The position numbers and the translations under genes were made by a program. Below the pieces are notes generated by a model. The model did not search any database and had not been told where the DNA came from. It was given only the letters and a program-made list of their open reading frames with translations. Positions 59,018-64,000 of a stretch of DNA of 64,000 nt are shown piece after piece. The stretch is from Clostridium sp. OM02-18AC. Its GTDB lineage: Bacteria > Bacillota > Clostridia > Lachnospirales > Lachnospiraceae. The stretch is from positions 178,547 to 242,546 of the forward strand of contig NZ_QULW01000002.1 of assembly GCF_003481825.1 (NCBI RefSeq), written 5' to 3'. Position 1 is the stretch's first letter. Each line of letters opens with the position of its first letter.

Positions 59018-61093
59018 ATGAAATTAGTTTTGGCTGAAAAGCCTTCGGTTGCACAGAGTATTGCCAAAGTGTTAGGTGCTGCCAAGCGTGAGGATGGCTA
59101 CTTAGAGGGAAACGGATATGTGGTCAGCTGGTGTGTAGGGCATTTGGTGGAGCTGGCACAGCCGGAAGTCTATGATGCGAAGTACAGCAAATGGGCTTAT
59201 GCAGACCTTCCTATCTTCCCGATGGACTGGCAGTATGAGGTTTCTGCCGGTACGAAAAAACAGTTTGGGATTCTGAAAAAGCTCATGGCCAGAGAAGATG
59301 TTGCGAGTCTTGTGTGTGCAACAGATGCCGGTCGTGAGGGCGAGCTGATCTTTCGGTTGGTGTACCACAAAGCCGGGTGCAGAAAGCCGTTTGAGCGGCT
59401 TTGGATTTCCTCGATGGAAGATGTAGCAATCAAGGAGGGCTTTGAAAATCTCAGGTCTGGAACGGAATATGATGCTTTGTATGAAGCAGCACTGTGTCGA
59501 GAACGAGCCGACTGGATTGTTGGTATTAACGCTACTCGACTTTTTTCGACCCTTTACGGGCAGACCCTGAATGTTGGTCGTGTTATGACCCCTACCCTTG
59601 CTATGGCTGTTATGCGAGAAGCTGCCATTTCCGCATTCAAGCCTGAACTGTTCTACACAGTTCAGATTGGATTGGATGGTTTTACGGCTGCAAGCGAACG
59701 CTTCAAAACCAAGGCAGCAGCCGAAGCTGTCAAACAAAGCTGTTCGGTGGCAATCGTTCAGAAAGCTGAATGTAAGGAGAAAACAGAAAAGCCGCCTGCG
59801 CTCTATGACCTGACCAGTTTACAGAGAGAAGCCAACCGTGTGCTTGGCTACACGGCACAGCAGACCTTGGACTACACGCAGAACCTCTATGAAAAGAAAC
59901 TGGTCACTTATCCCCGTACCGACAGCAGGTTTCTGACGGAAGATATGGCACATAGCCTGACCGACCTCGTAAAGCTGGCTTTCCACACATTCCCCGTGGA
60001 GGATGTGGATAACATACCAGTTCATGCAGAGCAGGTTGTGAATAACAAAAAGGTCACAGATCACCATGCCATCATTCCGACCAGAGAATTGCAGAAATGC
60101 AATCTGAGCGAACTTCCCAAGGGTGAACTTGCAATTTTGCAACTGATCTCGAATCGGTTGTGCGTAGCTGTTGGCGATCCGCACCGATACGCAGAGACAG
60201 TTATTGAGCTGGACTGTGGCGGTACCGTGTTTTCCACCAAAGGCAAAACTGTTGTGCAGGATGGATGGAAAGCTCTGGTTCAGAAAAATGATTCGACAAA
60301 ATCCGACGAAAACGTGCAGACACTCCCTTCTGTTTCCGTTGGTGACGAAATGACCGTCAGCGGCACGGAAATCAAGGAAGGGAAAACATCTCCCCCTAAA
60401 CACTTTACCGAGGATACTCTGCTTTCTGCTATGGAAACTGCCGGTGCGGACGAAATGCCTGATGAGGTGGAGCGCAAAGGTTTGGGAACGCCTGCGACCC
60501 GTGCCGGTATCATTGAGAAGCTGGTTCGCATCGGTTTTCTGGAGCGTAAGGGTGATAAGAAAACCAAACACCTGATTCCGACCCACAAGGGTACGGCTCT
60601 GGTAACAGTCATGCCGGAACAGATTCAGTCCCCATCCATGACGGCGGATTGGGAAGAAAAATTGTTGCTCATTGAGAAAGGCGAATATGCCAGCGAGGAC
60701 TTTATGGACGAGATCAAAGATGTGATTGCCGGTCTGATTCAGAACTATGAAGTAATCCGTGATTCCGAGGTTATGATGTCGAAAGAAGCCAATTCTATCG
60801 GCAAATGCCCGCTCTGCGGCAGTGCTGTAGAGGACAAAGCCAAGGCATTTTTCTGTTCCAACAGAGCTTGCAAATTTGCCCTCTGGAAAAACAATCGCTA
60901 CTTTGCGAGCATCGGCAAGAGCATGACTTCTGCCACGGCGCAGAAATTGCTTGGTTCCGGCAAGGTAAAGCTCAAGAATTGCAAGTCCGAAAGAACGGGC
61001 AACACCTTTGATGCCACCGTCTTTATGGAGGTATCAGATGATGGCAAAACGAAGTTCAGTATGGAATTTGAAAATGGAGGAAAGCGCAAATGA
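59018..61093 (+). CDS. topB: DNA topoisomerase III
   Basis: A 691-residue type IA topoisomerase. The Toprim domain has E7 (VLAEKPSVAQ) and TDAGREGE near 101-108; the active-site tyrosine is in TYPRTDSRFL near 298; a C-terminal zinc motif CPLCG...CSNRAC lies near 597. It handles DNA during ICE replication/transfer. ATG 59018 is chosen over 59012 because AAGGAG lies 9 bases before it. Complete. Confidence 0.95.
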   Translation: MKLVLAEKPSVAQSIAKVLGAAKREDGYLEGNGYVVSWCVGHLVELAQPEVYDAKYSKWAYADLPIFPMDWQYEVSAGTKKQFGILKKLMAREDVASLVCATDAGREGELIFRLVYHKAGCRKPFERLWISSMEDVAIKEGFENLRSGTEYDALYEAALCRERADWIVGINATRLFSTLYGQTLNVGRVMTPTLAMAVMREAAISAFKPELFYTVQIGLDGFTAASERFKTKAAAEAVKQSCSVAIVQKAECKEKTEKPPALYDLTSLQREANRVLGYTAQQTLDYTQNLYEKKLVTYPRTDSRFLTEDMAHSLTDLVKLAFHTFPVEDVDNIPVHAEQVVNNKKVTDHHAIIPTRELQKCNLSELPKGELAILQLISNRLCVAVGDPHRYAETVIELDCGGTVFSTKGKTVVQDGWKALVQKNDSTKSDENVQTLPSVSVGDEMTVSGTEIKEGKTSPPKHFTEDTLLSAMETAGADEMPDEVERKGLGTPATRAGIIEKLVRIGFLERKGDKKTKHLIPTHKGTALVTVMPEQIQSPSMTADWEEKLLLIEKGEYASEDFMDEIKDVIAGLIQNYEVIRDSEVMMSKEANSIGKCPLCGSAVEDKAKAFFCSNRACKFALWKNNRYFASIGKSMTSATAQKLLGSGKVKLKNCKSERTGNTFDATVFMEVSDDGKTKFSMEFENGGKRK

Positions 61094-61935
61094 CAAATGA
61101 GTACAACCCGGATGGTAAGGAAATCCGATTTATCGACAGCCATTATAAGGATTTGTTTCATATCCCCGATGGCAGCTGTGTGCAGATTCACTACCCGGAT
61201 GAAATGGTTGTGAAGCCCTGCACCTTCATTGACGAGTATCATACGCAGATCGGATACAATGTGTTTCATATCTGCCAGTTTGCAGAAATTATGGAGCGCA
61301 ACGGCGCAAGCTATATGCCGGAGCCTGAGATTATGGGCGATGAAGCCGCATGGAAGGTCGGAAAGGATAGAATCCTTGCGGTGCAGACCTGCGAAGATGG
61401 TTACGACTACACCCTGTTGGATGAAAACTACAACGAGATTGATGGCGGTCAGGTTGATAACCCTGAACTGTCCATGCTCGAAGTCCGCCGGGATATTCTG
61501 GAATCCTTCGGGCTGGAGCGCCGGGAACTGCGGGCAATGTTCTATGAGGATGTCATGGAGCAGGCTTTTGAAGTCGGCAGACAGGCGGTGGTGGTCAATG
61601 ACCCTATCGCTGAGCTTGCTTTTAAGCTCGACCGTTTTGCAGAGAACTTCGACCCCTATGAATATATGGATCAGGTCGATGATGTGCAGGCGCATATCCA
61701 AGAAATCAAGGCAGATCTTGCCGCTGGTAATACGGCTCCGTATCGTGAGTTCCTGAATACAGCCATTGAAGAAGCCCGTGAGGAAACTGCGGTTGAGGTT
61801 GCCAAAGTGCTGAAAAGTCAGCTGGATAAGCTCGACTCTCCGAAGCGTGAGTCGGTCATGGAAAAACTGGCACAGGCCGCAGAAAAAGCTGCGCCTGCCA
61901 GTCCCTCTCCCAAACGCAAAGAGCCTGAACGATAA
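61090..61935 (+). CDS. ICE accessory protein, LPD28-like
   Basis: A 281-residue protein (PDGKEIRFIDSHYKDLFHIP, YNVFHICQFAEIMERNGASY) resembling LPD28-type large-polyvalent-protein-associated domains. The C-terminal half is helical and charged. Overlaps topB by 4 bases. The family label is tentative; the position after topB is constant in CTn elements. Role unknown. Confidence 0.7.
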   Translation: MTNEYNPDGKEIRFIDSHYKDLFHIPDGSCVQIHYPDEMVVKPCTFIDEYHTQIGYNVFHICQFAEIMERNGASYMPEPEIMGDEAAWKVGKDRILAVQTCEDGYDYTLLDENYNEIDGGQVDNPELSMLEVRRDILESFGLERRELRAMFYEDVMEQAFEVGRQAVVVNDPIAELAFKLDRFAENFDPYEYMDQVDDVQAHIQEIKADLAAGNTAPYREFLNTAIEEAREETAVEVAKVLKSQLDKLDSPKRESVMEKLAQAAEKAAPASPSPKRKEPER

Positions 61936-61948
61936 GGAGGACACGGAT

Positions 61949-62545
61949 ATGAAAAACGAAAAATGGGATGATGTTCACGGAAATACCACCCCGGATGACA
62001 GAATGGTTGCTTTTCTGGAAAGCCCCACGGATTCCTATGCGATTCTTCAGCTGCGGGAAGATGTAGACGATAATATCCCGCTCATGTTTGCAAATTACAG
62101 CTACCTTCAGAAGAAAGAAATGGAGCCTGAGATTGACCGTTACGAGGTGGTCTATCATGGCTCCATTTCTATGTCCGAGGATGTGAATCGGCAGCTGGAA
62201 GATTTGTATGTAAAGTTCAATATTGACCACCCGGATGATTTCCGTGGTCACAGTATGTCGGTCAGCGACATCGTAGCCTTAAAGGTAGTCGGTGAGGTAT
62301 CCTTTCACTATGTAGATTCTGTTGGGTTTCAGAAGCTGGAAAACTTTATGAAGTCCGAAAACTACCTGAAAAACGCAGAGATGGCAATGGAAGATGATTA
62401 TGGGATGATTGACGGTATCATCAATAACGGAAAAGCGTCCGGATTAGAGGAACGTCCTTCGGTGTTGGAGCAGTTAAAGGAAAAGCCCGTGCCGGATGTT
62501 TCCCATAAGCCGCCCAAGAGCCACCCGGAAAGGGAGATTGAATGA
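61949..62545 (+). CDS. YodL-like domain protein
   Basis: A 198-residue protein starting at ATG 61949 (AAGGAGG upstream). Middle part (FLESPTDSYAILQLREDVDD, then YEVVYHGSIS) resembles YodL-type domains, and VSDIVALK...FHYVDSVGFQ the adjoining DUF4316-like part. The C-terminal tail is Pro/Lys-rich. Role unknown. Confidence 0.7.
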   Translation: MKNEKWDDVHGNTTPDDRMVAFLESPTDSYAILQLREDVDDNIPLMFANYSYLQKKEMEPEIDRYEVVYHGSISMSEDVNRQLEDLYVKFNIDHPDDFRGHSMSVSDIVALKVVGEVSFHYVDSVGFQKLENFMKSENYLKNAEMAMEDDYGMIDGIINNGKASGLEERPSVLEQLKEKPVPDVSHKPPKSHPEREIE

Positions 62546-62748
62546 TGGATTTCACACAGGATGAGCGGAACATGATGATGCTTTACAGCCCTGGCACAAG
62601 GTCAGGGCTGTGTGAAGCACTGACACTGATGAAGGAACAGCTTTCGGAGGACGAGTCAGAGCTTTTTGCTTTGGCAGACTCGGTTCTCCGTAAAGTTTCA
62701 GCCATGGACGATGCCGCCTTTGAGAAGCTGAACCTTTATCCGGATTGA
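62542..62748 (+). CDS. Transposon-transfer assisting protein (TTRAP family)
   Basis: A 68-residue protein (MDFTQDERNMMMLYSPGTRS, then LCEALTLMKEQLSEDESELF) matching the TTRAP family, small proteins of conjugative transposons proposed to aid transfer. Overlaps the previous stop by 4 bases. It ends KLNLYPD and lacks the acidic tail of longer members. Confidence 0.82.
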   Translation: MMDFTQDERNMMMLYSPGTRSGLCEALTLMKEQLSEDESELFALADSVLRKVSAMDDAAFEKLNLYPD

Positions 62749-62766
62749 TAGGATTGGAGGGATACA

Positions 62767-63960
62767 ATGAACGCAAAAGAGCGATTTTATTCCGGATTAG
62801 CAAAAGAAACGATTGGGAAAATCACCTCGAACACAGATAACTGGACTTCGTTTTTGAGAACGATGTCCCGCAACTATGAGTTCACCTATCCGGAACAGGT
62901 GATGATTTATGCTCAGCGCCCCAATGCGACCTTTTGCAAGCCCTATGAGGACTGGAACGCTGAAAATTACCGCAGATATGTAAAGCGTGGCTCTACCGGC
63001 ATTGCTCTGTTTGTGATGAACAGGGATAAACCGTATCTGCGCTATGTGTTTGATGTGGCGGATACCGGCGTTCGCCGTTCTTCCCCGGAACTGAAACCGT
63101 GGGAGGTGACGCCTGAAAACCGCTCCTATGTCATGGAAGCGATGGAGCGTACCTTCGGTGTTGCCGCTGACGGGGTACTGGAAGCACAGCTTGAAGATAT
63201 TGCATCCGCACTGGCGGCTGAGTATTGGGACGATTACAAAAAGCAGTTCCTCGACATCGTTGCCAACAGCTTCCTTGAGGAGTATGATGAACTCAACATC
63301 GAAGTAGCTTTCAAAAATGCGGTGGCAAACAGCGTATCCTATACGATGTATTGCCGGTTCGTGGAAAGTCCCGACAACTACTTCGAGCATGAGGATTTCC
63401 AGAAGGTGTTTGATTTTAACACCAGACAGACGGTAAATGCCCTTGGTACTGCGGTGAATGCCATCAGCACAAGGATGTTTCAGGAAATCGAAAAAGCGAT
63501 TGGAGAACATGAGCAGATTAAAGCTACCGAAAGGAGTACAGATTATGAGCGAGATGACTTACAGACAGGCCGGAGATTATCAGATTCCGAACCTTCAGTT
63601 GGAGAACGAGGGAGAGAAACCTCTGGGCAAGTACGGCAGGATGCGTCGAGCATTTTTGGAACAGAACAATCCGATGCTCCTGAACGACATGATTCTGACG
63701 GAGAGCCTGTTCCCGCACCTGTGGGAGATCGAGGAAACAGCGAAAGCCAGAGTGGAGTTTCTGATGGAGCAGTACCTGAAGGACAGCCCCGCACCGGACA
63801 AGGAAACGCAGCAGATGGCGTGGGTGCAGCACATGAACAGCCTGAAAGCACAGGCGGAGGAAGTCGTGATGACGGAGCTTATCAACAGCTGAGTCTGAAC
63901 CTTTTCCTCTCCGAAAATGAACAAATCAGTTTTATCGACCGAGGGCGTGTGAAAAAATGA
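62767..63960 (+). pseudogene. N-terminal part of the giant ICE helicase/methylase-like gene, truncated
   Basis: Residues 1-260 match the N-terminal ArdC/Snf2-like region of the very large (usually over 2000 residues) ICE helicase proteins (MNAKERFYSGLAKETIGKIT, WNAENYRRYVKRGSTGIALF). Residues 262-375 are a low-complexity S/E/G/R/D-rich linker, followed by the conserved YQQLSLNLFLSENEQISFID. After FIDR the sequence departs and stops at GRVKK. Homologues continue for many hundreds of residues, so something was inserted or deleted near 63940. The linker is overprinted by tnpV in another frame. Confidence 0.82.
63545..63892 (+). CDS. tnpV: TnpV-like gene overprinted inside the helicase linker
   Basis: A 115-residue frame, +1 relative to the helicase gene, fully inside it. 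GDYQIPNLQLENEGEKPLGK, YGRMRRAFLEQNNP and QQMAWVQHMNSLKAQAEEVV align over the whole length with TnpV at 20737 (GDYYIPDLELP, GRWGRMHKAFL, DQLAWVGGMNSIRSRAEEII). AAGGAG (63531-63536) lies 8 bases before ATG 63545, so it is probably translated. Both frames stay open for 348 bases. This is the clearest overlapping gene pair in the window. Confidence 0.82.
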   Translation: MSEMTYRQAGDYQIPNLQLENEGEKPLGKYGRMRRAFLEQNNPMLLNDMILTESLFPHLWEIEETAKARVEFLMEQYLKDSPAPDKETQQMAWVQHMNSLKAQAEEVVMTELINS

Positions 63961-63986
63961 GAAATCATTTTTCACACGCTCTTTTA
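63942..63986 (+). terminator. Long hairpin at the truncation point of the helicase gene
   Basis: AGGGCGTGTGAAAAAATGA (63942-63960) pairs with TCATTTTTCACACGCTCT (63965-63982) around a GAAA loop, then TTTT. It is a terminator or the terminal structure of an inserted element; it starts where helicase homology ends. Confidence 0.7.
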
Positions 63987-64000
63987 AACTAAAAAATCAT

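Larger units (their letters stand above)
13623..63960 (+). mobile_element. Integrative conjugative element (Tn1549/CTn-type), right end outside window
   Basis: From about 14 kb onward the gene order is that of Firmicute conjugative transposons: replication initiator, parA, parB, DUF3846-like, pcfB, virD4, maff2, virB6/trbL-like, prgI, virB4, NlpC/P60, DUF4315, DUF4366, topB, LPD28/YodL-like, TTRAP, helicase. No ICE integrase or relaxase of its own is in the window; these normally lie beyond the helicase gene. The left boundary is placed after the tRNA by inference only. Three passenger elements interrupt virD4 and maff2, and a foreign ATPase gene sits before topB. Confidence 0.7.

Overview
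The window reads as DNA from a gut-type Firmicute of the class Clostridia (Lachnospiraceae/Oscillospiraceae-like). This rests on AGGAGG ribosome sites, many TTG/GTG starts, and a conjugation module of the Tn1549/C. difficile CTn type. The organism assignment is inference, because no rRNA or housekeeping gene is present beyond one tRNA.

Region 1 (1-13.4 kb) is a defence island. It holds an AbiEi-type regulator with a PDDEXK (DUF1016) nuclease, flanked by two 3' ends of tnpV. These are followed by a Fic protein, a GIY-YIG protein and a complete type I restriction-modification system, hsdR-hsdM-hsdS. The hsdS gene is phase variable: a tyrosine recombinase gene and silent target-recognition cassettes lie downstream, with long inverted repeats that would let HsdS specificity be shuffled. 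One silent cassette carries an in-frame stop.

A tRNA-Arg(CCU) gene at 13.55 kb separates this island from Region 2 (about 14-64 kb), an integrative conjugative element (ICE). Its core order is replication initiator, parA, parB, accessory genes, pcfB, virD4, small genes, maff2, virB6/trbL-like, prgI, virB4, NlpC/P60, DUF4315, DUF4366, topB, LPD28/YodL-like, TTRAP and a large helicase gene. That helicase gene is cut short just before the window ends.

The ICE is a nested structure. IME-A (about 10.9 kb, 20628-31573) splits virD4. IME-B1 (about 7.8 kb, 32739-40578) and IME-B2 (about 10.4 kb, 40607-51017) split the 71-codon maff2 gene into three pieces. Removing each element between its flanking repeats restores both reading frames on paper. 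Each IME encodes its own large serine recombinase (TnpX-like), relaxase (MOBV, MOBP and MOBQ respectively) and replication module, plus AT-rich cargo of exported or membrane proteins. A and B2 share a CHC2 primase-VapE module, with an identical 89-base gene overlap and an iteron-like GTTGCC array of the same spacing.

Other points of note are a tnpV gene overprinted in another frame inside the helicase linker; a leader-peptide/attenuator with a near-consensus promoter controlling exported cargo in IME-A; a promoter that circularisation of IME-A would assemble; and a poly-A frameshift in the signal peptide of an exported cargo protein. The main hypothesis is that the three passenger elements act as reversible interruptions, and so possibly as brakes, on two conjugation genes of their host ICE.
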